From: Rosellinia necatrix
Taxonomy: Eukaryota; Ascomycota; Sordariomycetes; Xylariales; Xylariaceae
Assembly: GCA_021209875.1 (NCBI GenBank)
Contig: JAGYVD010000005.1
Location: 1,922,001 to 1,986,000 of the forward strand
Direction: 5' to 3'
Length of the DNA: 64,000 nucleotides
In this document: positions 32,829 through 44,828 of the stretch, piece by piece
Layout of the letters: the number at the start of each line of letters is the position of its first letter
How positions within the stretch are numbered: position 1 is the stretch's first letter
Notes under the pieces: generated by a model
What the model was told of the DNA's origin: nothing
Database searches by the model: none
Seen by the model: only the letters and a program-made list of their open reading frames with translations
Program-made: the position numbers and the translations under genes

Positions 32829-34362
32829 ATGACGAAGCGCGCGACCGAACCACAGCCGACGCCGAAGCGGGCGGTATCCTCGCCACGGCCCGCCGGGGCA
32901 CCGAGCCGAATCCATTCCACCGCCTTCGGGATCCCGATCCGTGCCAGCCGCGACGATGACGGCGGCGATGATGATTACGGTGGCGACGACGACGACGATG
33001 ACGACGACGAGCAGCGGAGCGGCGGCGGCGGCGGCGGCGCGCCGGAGAAGGCCGCGTACACCATCGTCCGGGCGGGGCTGCTGATCCCCGGCGACGGCGA
33101 GCCGGTGGAGGACGCGGCGCTCGTGATCGAGGGCAGGCTGATCGCGTGGGTCGGGCGGGCGGACGCGCTGCCGGCGTGGTACGCGTCGGCGGCGGGGGCG
33201 GGCGCGCCGGGCGGTGTCGGTGCCGGTGGCGATGCCGGGGCTCTGGGACGTGCACGCGCACTTCGGCGGGGAGCCGGCGGACGTGCCGGCGGGGGCGCAG
33301 GAGGCCGTGTTCCTGCAGCACGCGGCGACGGGCGGGGCGCGGCTCGCGCGCGGCTGCTGGGAGGCGCTGCAGCGCGGGTACACGTCGCTGCGGGACGTGG
33401 CGGGCCTCGGGTGCGAGGTGGCGCGCGCCATCGACGACGGCACCATCGCCGGCCCCCACGTCTACTCGGCCGGCGCGTGCCTGAGCCAGACGGGCGGCCA
33501 CGGCGACCTGACGGCGCTGCCGCCGGGCGACGCGCAGCGCGCCTTCGGCCTCGCCGGCTCCGCCGGCACGGCGGGCCACTGGGGCTCCGGGCAGACGCTG
33601 CTCGTCGACGGCGTGGACGAGTGCCGGCGCGGCGTGCGGCTGCAGATCCGCCGCGGCGCCCGCTGCATCAAGGTGTTCGCGAGCGGCGGGGTGCTGTCGC
33701 GCGACGACGACCCGCGGCGGGCGCAGTTCAGCCCCGAGGAGCTCGGCGTCATCGTCGCCGAGGCCGCGCGCCAGGGCCGGCTCGTCGCCGCCCACGTGCA
33801 CGGGAAGCCGGGGATCCTGGCGGCCGTGCGCGCGGGCGTGGGGTCCGTCGAGCACGTGTCCTTCGCCGACGAGGAGTGCGTGCGCCTCATCCGCGAGCGC
33901 GGCACCCTCTACGTCGCCACGCGCGCCGTCGTCGACATGCTGCTGCGCGGCGGCGGCGAGGGCCTGTCCGACTACCAGTGGGAGAAGGCCCGCCTGTGCG
34001 GCCGCCACCACCTCCGCGCGTACCGGATGGCCATCGCCGCCGGCGTCCGCATCGCGCTCGGCACCGACGCCCCGCCCGGCTTCAACATGGCCGTCGAGCT
34101 CGACTTCGCCGTCCAGGCCGGCATGAGCCCCCTCGAGGCCATCAGGGCCGCCACCGCCAACGGCCCGCTCAGCGTCGGCGAGATGGCGCCCAAGACGGGC
34201 CAGCTGAGGGCCGGCTACGAGGCCGACATCCTGGGCCTGCTGGCGAACCCCGTCGAGGACGTCAAGGTGCTGCAGGACAAGCGGAACATCGAGTGGGTTT
34301 GGAAGGGCGGCCGGTTATTCAAGGGCCCCGGCGTCGGGCCGTGGGGTGAAGATCCTCTGTAG
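32829..34362 (+). pseudogene. Metal-dependent amidohydrolase with one frame break
   Basis: Amidohydrolase-superfamily enzyme (imidazolonepropionase/prolidase-like group). The N-terminal part reads from ATG 32829 to about 33200 (TIVRAGLLIPGDGEPVED). The rest continues one frame over from about 33205 to the stop at 34362 (AMPGLWDVHAHFGG). Deleting one G from GGGGG at about 33195-33199 joins them perfectly. Metal and active-site motifs are intact: HAH, lysine in CIKVFASGG, HVHG, EHVSF and GTDA. The first 60 residues are low complexity (Asp and Gly runs), so the native start may be later. It is either a recent pseudogene or a sequencing error in a very GC-rich stretch. Confidence 0.75.
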
Positions 34363-34458
34363 AACTAGTCTAAATAGCTAGGGCCTGATAAAAACATATA
34401 TATACCATCAGAGACAACGCAGATGAAACAAACAGTATACAGCAGTGCTCCAACGGCT

Positions 34459-35715
34459 TTAAATCTCGATCACCAGCCGATCCTCTCCCCGGGCTTCCCT
34501 ATATCGGTTCGTGGCTTCAATCAGCGCGTCGCACCCTTTCAACAGGAACCCCCATCTCTTCGCGAAGCCCGGCGTGACCTCCCACCCTGTCTCGGAAGAT
34601 GGCTCGCCCCACAGAAGCATGCCGTTGAGCTCGATGTCGTTGAACCCTTCGAACAGCCCGCCCATGGTGTCCCCACAGAAGTCGTCTTCGCTGATGAAGC
34701 TCTCGTACGAGAGGATGTTGTCCCTCAGTCTCGGGCAAGGGATGGTATCCACCCACATGTCGTGCGGTGTCGTCTGCTGGAGCCACGTCTCCCGTAGCGC
34801 GGGCGGCAACACGCTCGGGGGAGGGGGGAAGTCCTTTGCATACAAGACCATTCCGCATTCTATCGGCAGCCGATCTATGAGCCGCAGCATGGCCATGTTC
34901 CACAGCAAGCCGCGGAAGGCATTGAGCTGCAAGAGGACGATAAGTCGGTGGTCCGGGGACAGCGGGAAGAAGACGGCGGGCATCTCCGTCTCGCCGTAGC
35001 TGCGGTTGCTGGCGAGATAGGGGAACACTGGCGGGAAACGTCGCCTCCGGTCCTCCTCGGTAAGCCCTTCATCGAGGAGCGATGGGCTGGATGACGACTG
35101 GTGCAGACTCCGCGTGAGATGAAATGACCGGGACCGTGTCTTGAGTTCCTCCCAGTAGGAGAAGGATCTCAATCTTTCCAACGGCACCACAGGGGAACGC
35201 CGTCGATCTGCAATAAGGTGCCCTTCTAGACTACTCTGGGTATCTGGGAGGGCGGCCTATGGCTCCGTCAAGCATCAGTGGATATAGATAGGACTACATG
35301 GCTGGACTGGGCGGGCAAGAGCCTCACGTTTAGTGCATCCATCCATGCTGGGTTTAGAATCCCCGTCGTTTGGCATTCCGCTTGGGCTATACCAGAGGTC
35401 TTGCTGGGGGTTGCCGCAACCTTCTCGGCCTGTCGGCGGCCTGCGGGCCCAGTCAGAACAGGCTTGATCAAAGTACGGAAAAGCCACACAAAGAACGTAG
35501 CGCTCGCGCGTATCGGCGTATGTGTAAAGATAGCAGATAGGGATGGGTCGATAGGGGTGCATAAATGTAACCTACGCCATGCCCGTTGGTGCAGCCGGTT
35601 CTGCCGTCGTCTTCTCTCGGCTGGATCTGTCAGACCGGTCCAATCGTCGCCGCAGTCGCGTGCCTTTCTTTTGTCAATGCCTCCTTTGTCTCTGGGAGAT
35701 TGCGGTTGGCGGCAT
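34459..35715 (-). CDS. bZIP transcription factor with DUF3425 domain
   Basis: Fungal nuclear regulator. An upstream exon (about 35715-35571) encodes the basic region TDPAERRRRQNRLHQRAWR. The long exon down to 34459 encodes the DUF3425 domain (LIADRRRSPVPLERLR, DHRLIVLLQLNAFRGLLWNMA, HDMWVD, GWEVTPGFAKRWGFLLKGC). The intron is roughly 35570-35240, its exact ends not fixed. The likely ATG at 35715 is one frame off the basic region; dropping one A from CAAAGG near 35688 would join them, so the start may be broken or mis-sequenced. It could regulate the nearby amidohydrolase or, less likely, the distant cluster. Confidence 0.7.
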
Positions 35716-38700
35716 GGAGACGCCTACCCACCTCACGCAAGGCCTTTATGGCTGTTAATTCGATGCTCATATTGCTCGATATTTGGGGTGTCCTGTTAAA
35801 ATTGAACGAGTAGAAATGTTTGATGCAGTATGCTTATTCATTGTGACCGGAATCTTTAAAAACTACAAAAAGTCTCCGTCTATAACTGGGTCAGATCGGA
35901 CCTTTTTTTTTGAAAGCCATAACGCATCTACACTAGAGAGAAGCGACATGTACATGGGTTTAACGGCCTGGAGTCTCTCCGAACCATGTTGTCGGTGGAG
36001 TCCATCGCCCGCTAAAGCAGGGCGAGACATAGGGCTGGGTCACGCTAAACTGGGAAGAGAGTAGCATACATGCAAGCTGCTTATCCCCCACACCGAGGCC
36101 ACAGAGAAACCCGGAACCAATCAATCATCCTGCATCACAACACTGTTGGTCATATAGGTATCTCGTGTATCTAGGTTAAGCATACCTAACTACATAGGCA
36201 CGGCCTCGCACGATTCAGGTCCTACCTTTCGAATGAAACGTAGGCTTGGCCAATGTTAATGTGTTGATGCTAATGAGAGAAAAGCTCAGGAGCGTGGCGG
36301 ACTATCAGAAGTGCTACGACACCAGCCGCAACTCTTCTCCTTGTGGCAGATAACCAACTTCCACAGCCAAGCAGGCAGTATCCAAACTTTGCAGAACCCG
36401 CCACAGCAAAAATCCCAAACTTTCGAGTTCTAGTTCATCTTTGGTGCCAACCTCACGAGTTTACTTCTCCACATACACAATTATATAGTCCGTGAGATAC
36501 AAACCCAGTGCTGCCGACTCGCGCAATCAACAACAGTTCGGTGAGTTTAAACATCACCATGTTCGTTAATATTAAGCAAGCGACCATTATCCCACCCCCA
36601 ACTATGAGCATTCTCAGGACCGAGTGTTGAAGATAATTGTTGTCAGGCGGATACATCTCAGAGTGCAACCTCGTCAGAATGTTGAGGATAATTAAATTTG
36701 TCGGCCATTGGAGCAGGACAAGAGCTCGCCAGTGCAGTGTCAAGCCGGCTGCGTAATTTGCCATAAATAGCTCTCGAATTGTGGAAAGTTAGACCTGAAG
36801 AACATCTGACAAATGCGGAATCGCGAAGTAAATATTGAGATAACCCAAGAATCGAAAAGGGTTCAGTGTCATTTGACAGGTTGCCCTCTACGGCGCTTAG
36901 CAGCGCTCGAATTCGGTCGAAAGCCTGCGGTGCGATGACAAGAGTACAGGAGGTGACAAGAACGACGCTCTACCAAGATGGGGGGATAGGTTGTGATCTC
37001 ATTGCGGCAAGGACACTCGCTAAGCATTCTCGGCGTGACACTGCTTGTGTCAGCTTCTCTTCACCGATCTCATCTCGGCCAATTCGATTAGTGCAGAAGA
37101 GGGCGGTCAATTACGAGAGCTGACTTCATCAGGAATCTATGCCAACTCACACGAGGGTGTTATAAGGCATTCCAACGAAGCTAGGTGTGCATGATAACTA
37201 TTGATCTATACAATCCACTTGCCGCCTTACTGAATGCAAGATTACCAGGCACACCCCAGGTATTAGTGACTTCTGGGTTTGCACCAATACCGAAGAGCCG
37301 ATTCGTGACCGCAGAAAGGTTCGTTAGAGTGGATGGAGGGGTTCCTGAAGCTAATGTAGGCTTATTGGGACCAAGGCTTGTCATATGGGTTGAAAGTTTG
37401 TTTAGTTCACGGCCCCTGATCCGGGTGGGATATACACGTGGGTGTACCTAGTCTATGCAGTGGGGAGCAATTATCATTTGTGGATCTGTTCGGCGCTAGT
37501 TTCTTACCAAGCATCGAGCGTGATTCCGGTACGCTCTTCCGTAGTCTAGGGAGTGTAGATATAGAGGGGTGATGTCGCTCATTTGTGACTAAAAATCTTC
37601 GGATTTACAATAGTTAGCGCAGGTAGTGTAGGGATCGTGCCGGTCTCGGTAGTTATGCTTTAGGCTGTATACTATACACTACTCCTGCCGTTGACTAGTG
37701 GTTAAGATCATCCCGGTTCAGTTGACAAAAGCTGTGTTGAGCCCTAAACCTTGTGATGAGAAATTGGTATGTACAGGACGTAGTATATCCATCCCGGGGT
37801 AAAGAAGGCCAGACGAGAAGCCACTGTTGGATCGTCAGTTAGTATGCGTATTCGGAAACAGGGCTTTGGATTGGCAGAAGATTGACATGGAGTTGGCGTC
37901 GCTTCTTGGCTGTTGCTCACAACACCGACATTCGGGATAAGGATTTCTAATCCAACCCTACATGGCTTTCCTTGATGACTGGAAGTTTTTTTTCGGAGGG
38001 GATCTCCTAGGCCGGGAAAAGAAGCGTTGGGCTTCATTTCTGAGATGAAAACTTGGCGTGTGGCGTCACTGCATGAGTAGTAAGTCGTTCCAGACCAGAT
38101 CCAAAAGACGAGAAGACGAACAAAAGAAGCTTGAGTGATCTTGTTTGAATGGTGTCGTTTACTTAGTGACGGCGCACTACACGTGTAGTTACCGGTGCGG
38201 GCAGGCAATGCAGCATGGCATCACAACGGCAATTCGTTCGACCGAGCAAGCAAGCTGGGGCACGCGATAAAAGGGGAGGGGGGAAAAATTACCACGTGGA
38301 GGCGCTAAGAGGCCAGTGCCGGCCGCAATACCAATTAATAATGGCAAGGAGCTAGGGGCGGTTAGGGGGGAACGAGGTTATAGTGTGCTCCTGAACGTGA
38401 AGCTGAACGTAAAGGGGGCTAGTGTACGGCCACAATGAAGATTTCGCAATAATGCGTGAGTTTGCTAGCACAAGTTCGGTCAGATAACGATGATGGTGGC
38501 TGACATCACGGCTGGGAAATGGATCATGAGATGAAGCTCTAGAACTGGACAGGGACGGAGAATTGATCAATCGGGTGTGTCAAAGTCGGTCAAAACGGTC
38601 CCTGCAATTGGGATCGCCGTGATATTACCGAATTAAGTTAGAGAAAGAAGAGTACGAGTGTACATACCTAGGTGCGTCCGTAGATACACCACCTGGACCT

Positions 38701-39369
38701 ACGGTAGGGTAGTGCAGGTATGTGTGGTCGGTACGGGTGGGGAGGTTCTTCAGCGGAAGACCCTGTATCCAGGCTAGATTGGCATGCCTATACTAGGTGC
38801 GGCAGAGCCTACGGCAATAGTCGCGGCCACGCCCCTCTTCTCTCAAACCCCCGACATGGTAATTGGACTATGGTCAAATTACTCCCATACAACCACACAA
38901 AGGAGAACTGCCAGCACTTGCTCGGCGCGCCACACGAACCACAGGATCGGAATACAGGGCAGAGCCGCACGGGCTACAGACAGCGCTTCCACCGCAAAGA
39001 GCTCGCCCTCACGCCAGGGGTGCGGTCAGGGGCTCGTGAAATGGCCAGCGAACCGTGATAGAGCTCCCCTGGCTCGACGATGGGGAACAATAGCCAGAGG
39101 AGATGATGGATCGGCTCTTTGACAGAGAGGGCCTCCTATAACGGCAAGTTGGGTGCCGGGAGATGACCGCCGCGGCTGAGGCTTGAAAGAGACGACAACT
39201 ATATATACGAGATCGAATCTCTCTCATCAACGAAACTTCTCTCTCTCTCCACCCCCAGTCCTCCCATCAAACTCACAGTCGCTCTTTGACAATAATCAAC
39301 CCACCTGGTTCACTCTTTTAACCAACGTAGCACCTAATACTATCCCCATCTAATACTCCAACCGCCAAA
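35716..39369. other. Long gene-poor stretch
   Basis: About 3.6 kb. A hydrophobic 103-residue frame at 36453-36764 (minus) has two or three possible membrane segments but no family. I see no other supported gene. The last 150 bp (CT-rich, 39236-39262) form the leader of the secreted-protein gene. Confidence 0.5.
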
Positions 39370-40074
39370 ATGCAGTTCTCTACCCTCGCCCTTGCCGCCC
39401 TCTCCATGGGCTCAGCCATTGCTGGTGCCATCTCTGGTGCCCCGGCTTACACCACTGTCTACCAGTCCGTTGCCGATGTCAACGTGGTTGTTCAGCAACA
39501 GCATGACATAATTGGTCAGTATACCTACTCTCATGATAGGTAGACAAAAGCTAATTCGTAAGGTAGTTGACCTCACTGCCCATGTTGCTGCCAATGCTGT
39601 TGTCGCCGCCGATGTCTTGGTTAAGATTGAGGCGTCCCTTCAGATCATCAGCGCCAGCATCGGCAGCCTGGGCTACCCTGTTCTTGAGCTTGGTAATGCT
39701 GGCTCCTACCCTCTCAACCACGACCAACTCACCACTGTTCCCGACCTCGCCCACAACTACCAGAGCATCCTTGTCCACGTTGAGGCTGTCGCCAATATCC
39801 TCACTGCTCTCAACATCAAGGCTGGTGAGTTACTCTGTAACAATATTACTCCATGACATGTATTGACTAGTGTGTAGATGTCTTTGTCAACATCAAGGCG
39901 GAACTGCAAGTTATTTTGGCTCTGAGTGCTTCCATCACTGCCCACATCTTCGCCTACATCCAGGTCGCTGCTCCTGTATACATCAAGGTTTTCGTGCAGA
40001 TCAAGTCCATTGTTGTCAACATCCAGGCTCTTATCGCTGTCGTTGTCAGCGTTGCCTGCAAGATCAGCCTATAA
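39370..40074 (+). CDS. Small secreted protein, HsbA/cell-wall-protein-like
   Basis: Three exons (39370-39514, 39567-39824, 39878-40074) give 199 residues. The signal peptide is clear (residues 1-20, FSTLALAALSMGSAIAGA). The mature protein is almost entirely Val/Ile/Ala-rich amphipathic helix without cysteines, with repeating patterns such as VVxNIQALIAVVV. That resembles hydrophobic-surface-binding or cell-wall mannoprotein-type secreted proteins, but the family is not certain. A role at the cell surface or in host or substrate contact is inference. Long CT-rich leader and compact introns suggest good expression. Confidence 0.75.
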
Positions 40075-41449
40075 GTGTCGCGTCGCGATGCTTTTGGGAT
40101 CTTATAGATATCAATAAGCTAGATAGTAATGTGGTAATCGGTGGAGGGATGCGTTGATGAGGGAGGAGCAAATGCGACATTGTCGATGAATGCGATCAGC
40201 ATATAATTAATAAATTGGCGTGCGGCCAGAAATTCGGAGGACAGTTTTGTGACTTTGATTCCTTGTGAATAAGCCAATCGTCCATGTTCCCTCCTGGTGG
40301 GTGTCTTTCTTCACCATTGAATGACATCTTCTCCGTAAAATATGTTAAGGCTGGTTAGCTTTCCTGATGTCAATCATGCTCCAAAATATAGTTTTAGTCT
40401 TTGGCCAGTAATTACCTACGTAGTCAGCTATCCTTTTGTGCCTTAATCGTAAGCCTCATGATTCTGGACAATACCATCTTATATCCTTATTATTTATTGT
40501 GCGATTATAATTTCTCTCCAACTTAACAAATTAATGAGCTCGGCAACAATTATATTCTAGCCAATTAGCAGTTCATGCTCTGTCTCCAAGCCTTCAGCGT
40601 CGTTCTTTTTTGGCATCCCTCTTACCTTCAACATTAGATGAGCGCTGGCGCACGTAATTCTTATAGAAATGAACGTGTTGTCTAATCCCAAAACCCCAGA
40701 CCGGCTAACAAATATTCTTTGACCCAGCGCTGCTACCACATCCATGATTTTATGTACCGCAGCAACCCGTATCCCGTCAAGGCAGCCGCATACACTTCAA
40801 AGCACAGGATCCTGCACGATTCTTAGATATACCAAGGCTCGTACCGAGACAGCATTCTATCTACCAATCCCGACAATGTGTTTGCGCGGTCGCCGTCAGC
40901 TAATAGCTAGCACGCATCTCCTAGGCAACCCTAACGTAAACTGCACATGCATCCTGCTGCTCGTCAGCAGCAGGTTCGCGTTCCACTAGGAAAGCGTCGA
41001 TGTGCCGCGGAAGCCGTGGCAGGAGAATAAGACACTCAAGGCGTAGATGTGACGTGAGGTAGGGCCTAGTGAGCCGCATTATAGCGCATGCCGCTACCAA
41101 CTTAGGCAGTTTATGCGTAGAGTGCATTGGATGTATCACTACCATGCGCATGATAATTGACACGGCTTTGATAGCGGCGAAGCTTCCTCAGATACGGCAA
41201 CAGGGGGGGAAAGAGAGGCCAATTTAGGTGGATAGATAGCTAGCTCACATACATTACAGATATATAAACGGGAAGAAGTCAGGCACAAATGCCTGCAAGA
41301 GCTAACCTAAAGAGTGGAATTCGGTCTTTCCCTCGATATTAAGTCCGTTCATAGTCATAGTTTACTACAACCTCAAACCCCAAACTTTACTGTACATGCA
41401 GCCCAGAATAGACCATCTGATAGATCCTCAAGTTCCTAATACAGCCATT
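40075..41449. other. Intergenic, nothing recognised
   Basis: Contains only short frames without motifs (for example 40557-40745 minus, 40921-41163 minus). Confidence 0.5.
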
Positions 41450-42639
41450 TCATAGACGCCGCAAAAATGCCAATAGTTTCTCCGCGCCAATCTCCCACAT
41501 CGTGTCGTTCTGCAAATGGTGGCCCGCGCCAGGGACGTAGGCCAGCTCGACGCCGTGGCCAGCATTGTCCAAGCCCCCCTCACCGGGTATGTCTTGAACG
41601 GCCTCATCCTTCGCCTCGAGTATCGCGTCCCGGACGAGGCCGGAAAACGCAGCGCGGTACGTCTCCGCCGCCTTATCCTGCACCGGCCTCGTCATCAGCT
41701 TCTCCTCCGTGCCGGCCATGATCAGGACCCGGTTGCCGGTGCCCCAGCCCGTGATGCTCCGCAGTACCCTCTTCGGATCCGCGAAGCGGAACATCATGCC
41801 GCACGGCCACAGGAAGCTCTCGTAGCGGTTCATCTGGCCCTGGAAATCCGCGAGCTTGTCGTCGGGGTAGTCGTCGCTGAAGAACACCCGCCGCACGAGG
41901 AACGGGTGCGAGAGGGGCGAGTTGGAATGCAGGCCGTGGATCATCATCCGGATGGTGAACCAGGGGGTCTAAGAACCACCAGTTTACATAAACGGATAAC
42001 CTGTTTTTTTTTTTTGTTTTTTTTTTTTTCTTCAAGTCAGCGCCAAGTCCTCTCTGCAAGTAGTTACGTGGCTATTAAAGCCACCGATTTCTATGTTTAC
42101 GTACGATCCGGTCCCGCGGGAACGGCCCCGAGCAGCGCCAGTCCGCTGACCCGCACGTCGCGCTCGCTGAGGATGAGCTGGCTCAGCCCGCCGCCGCTCG
42201 AGTGGCCGACGAGCACGACCTCGCGGCCGCCCTCCCGCGCCTGCACGGCGCGGATGCCGGCGACGAAGTCGTCGGCGAGCGCGCGCTTCGTCGTCGCGAA
42301 CAGCATGCGGGCGAACGAGGGGTGCCAGCTCGCGCCGTGGCCGCGCGCCGAGACGGCGTAGCTCGTGACACCGCGCCCGGCCAGGTGGCGCATGTACTCG
42401 TGCCACACCCAGGCGCTGCCCATGCCGCCGTGCAGGAAGACCACCACTGGCGGTGCCGCCGCGGCGCCATCGGCCGCCGCCGGCGCCGTCGGGCCCGTGG
42501 GCCGGGCGCACAGCAGCTCCAGGTCGCCCTTCGGCGTGGAGATGAACGTCCGCGTGGTGCCGTCCGGCGCAGGCGCCGGTGGCCCGCTCGGCCGCCGCCA
42601 GTGGAGGTATGAATAACTCAAGTGTAGGAAATTGAGCAT
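41450..42639 (-). pseudogene. Alpha/beta hydrolase, one intron and one frame break
   Basis: Exon 1 (42639-42101) carries the oxyanion region FLHGGMG and nucleophile elbow GHSSGGG. A 100-nt intron (GTAAAC...ACAG, 42100-42001) joins to LSVYVNWWFLDP. The remaining protein, with the catalytic His in GAGHHLQND, continues one frame over. Removing one base from the G5 run at 41963-41967 (plus strand) restores DPWFTIRMM. The family is serine hydrolase/esterase-like, substrate unknown. With the break removed the protein would be about 350 residues and complete. Pseudogene or sequencing error cannot be separated here. Confidence 0.75.
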
Positions 42640-43779
42640 AGTTCGCCGTCGTTTAGATGGTTAAGGGGGGATGAATGTGGAGAAGGGGTAATTAAAGGTG
42701 TTAGTGGGAGGGTATCGCCAAGCAATACACTATCGAATACACTATTGGTGGGAGCTATGAAGCCGAAGCAGTTGAGGACGGTCTTTTTGTCCCAAGCCAA
42801 CATCTACCTTTTAATCCGGATGCTCATCATCCCCGAGCTCCCTTCACTGCGAAAACGAGTCATGGACGCCCCGTGACAGAACAGCGGGAAATCTAGGAGC
42901 TGGATCGGGTTTTGGGCCTTGGCGATCAGCCACAAATCAGCAACCTGTGAACTAGTGATATTTCCGCCCTCGTATCCCGTTGACTCATTCGTCATTGCCC
43001 TCTCTAGATAGTAGCTTGTAACATATTTCCTGGGAACCCGCCATGGGTAATTGTTGGGGACAGAATATGCACATAGTTATCTGCCTACGTGCTGCGGTCG
43101 GCATCGCCGAACACACCTCATTGACACCGACGTATAATCTCACTTCGAGTTCCAGTACCTAGCTACGAAACGTCACGTCTTCATTGAGGATTTCTCACCG
43201 ATATGTTATAATGGCAACGAAAAGTGTGGGCTAAATAAGGTATGATTCAGAAGTCCATATCGTCCCTGGGACGTAGTCTGCTTATTAAGTTGACAGGTCT
43301 TGTATAGAGACGCTGGGGCATAGCTTGCCCAAACTGACTAAATCTAAAGAGTAAGACAAGATAGTACGCCCATGGTGAGCGTTATATATATATATATGTA
43401 TATATATAAATATGTCGCTTCTCCAAGTAACAGCAAAAGGGTTGTCCTTTGGTAGGGAATAGTCGTTTTTGGCCCAATATGTCTCGACTGTGAAGACCTA
43501 ACTTGTGGCAGGAATAACTAGTTATTTGTACTTAGCTAGGTACATAGACCACTGTGTATTATTTACGGTGCATGTTTAATAACACTGTGCCATTAGGTAA
43601 CACTGAAACTTACCTACCTTGTTGGATTGGCAAAGGCTGTAGTTACTGAGAAGTAGCCATGTCTTGGCAGATTTCACCGCTCGAACCTTTGCGCTTCACT
43701 CACTCTTCTCACTATCCCCTTGATTATTTCCTCATGAGGTTATCCTCGTATACGGAGCCCTTCTGAGATCATTTTCGAC
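42640..43779. other. Intergenic with TA-rich repeat
   Basis: TA dinucleotide tract at about 43384-43410 and several TACCTAC motifs. No gene recognised. It marks the change from gene-poor to gene-dense DNA. Confidence 0.5.
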
Positions 43780-44478
43780 ATGGCGGCCGATCACATCCCT
43801 GCGACCTTGAGCTTCCTTACTGATGCGGGCCATCTTCTCGCGCTGGCATCACCAGAGACGTCGGCGTATCTCATGTCCCAGCGGAACGCGTTCATGTTCA
43901 GCACGGATTTGGACCAGCCCGACGTGCAACGGCAACATGTGTGTGGCTGCTGTGGCCATATCATGATTTTTGGCCATGGCGATGAGTTTAGAATGACCAG
44001 CGGTAAAACAATTCGCAAACCAGTATCTTCCTGTCGCAAGGCCAAAGCCAAGGCCGAAACCAACGCCAAAGCAGCGTCACCGGGAAGCGGGTGTCGGAAG
44101 ATATTGACATGCAACAAGTGCGGCCGGTATACCAAGATCGGCCTGCCTGCACCAGCCCGCATCCCCAAGCGACGATTTAAACAGACCCCAAGAACAACAT
44201 CAAAAACAACATCAAGACCTCCCAATCGCATCATGGCTGGAGGTTCTGCTGACAGTGCACCACAACCACCACAACCACCACTACCCCCTGGATCGAGATA
44301 CCCAAGCGCCCTAATAGCAACACCGTCATCCAACGACACCGCGAAGGCCTCAGCCAATGCGAGCAGTAAGAAGAGGGCAAAGAATCGGAAACAAGGTCTT
44401 CAAGCCTTGCTTCAACAGTCGAACTCCAAGTCACAAGCCGGGCTCGGACTGAGCCTGGCAGACTTCATGCAGAATTAG
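43780..44478 (+). CDS. RPR2: RNase P/MRP subunit, Rpr2/Rpp21/Snm1 family
   Basis: Zinc-ribbon protein subunit of the nuclear ribonucleoprotein that matures tRNA 5' ends (or of RNase MRP). Single exon, 232 residues. The N-terminal helix pattern FLTDAGHLLALASPETSAYLM is typical. The zinc site is formed by CGCC (residues about 53-56) and CNKCGRYTK (about 108-116). The basic, low-complexity C-terminal half, with Lys and Pro runs, is usual for fungal members. I cannot tell RPR2 from SNM1 with certainty. It is the first of the core gene block. Confidence 0.82.
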   Translation: MAADHIPATLSFLTDAGHLLALASPETSAYLMSQRNAFMFSTDLDQPDVQRQHVCGCCGHIMIFGHGDEFRMTSGKTIRKPVSSCRKAKAKAETNAKAASPGSGCRKILTCNKCGRYTKIGLPAPARIPKRRFKQTPRTTSKTTSRPPNRIMAGGSADSAPQPPQPPLPPGSRYPSALIATPSSNDTAKASANASSKKRAKNRKQGLQALLQQSNSKSQAGLGLSLADFMQN

Positions 44479-44828
44479 GTAGGTAGTGGTCTAGGCAGGT
44501 GCTGGGTAGGTGCCTGGTTACATGCGGCCTGGAATCTTCAGGCAGGGCCTGGAAAGTTGCCCAGGTGGTCTCTGGGCGTATCTTTCAGGGACATCGTTGC
44601 ACTAGCCCGAGTTGGGTCAAGTACACATGCGCCTAGCTGATATGTCATATAACCCCGCCATCGACCAACTGCTGCGACCTGCCCCTCCAAAGTTTTTTTT
44701 TGAGTCAAACCAAAAAAAAAGACAGAGAAGACTGTCGTAACTCTATATTCAACTCCAAATCTATCGCGCCGGCATCCCCGTCCAAATCTAAAGTCGCGGC
44801 TCTTTATAGAATACTCGACAACTTCGAA
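44479..44828. promoter_or_regulatory. Spacer upstream of ZPR1
   Basis: 350 bp with TAGGTAGGTAG at the left end and T/A runs near 44693-44720. It presumably holds the ZPR1 promoter. Nothing specific recognised. Confidence 0.35.

Noticed and set aside
32785..34011. 408-codon antisense frame over the amidohydrolase
   Set aside because: Composition is only Ala/Arg/Pro from very high GC. The plus strand has all metal-ligand motifs.
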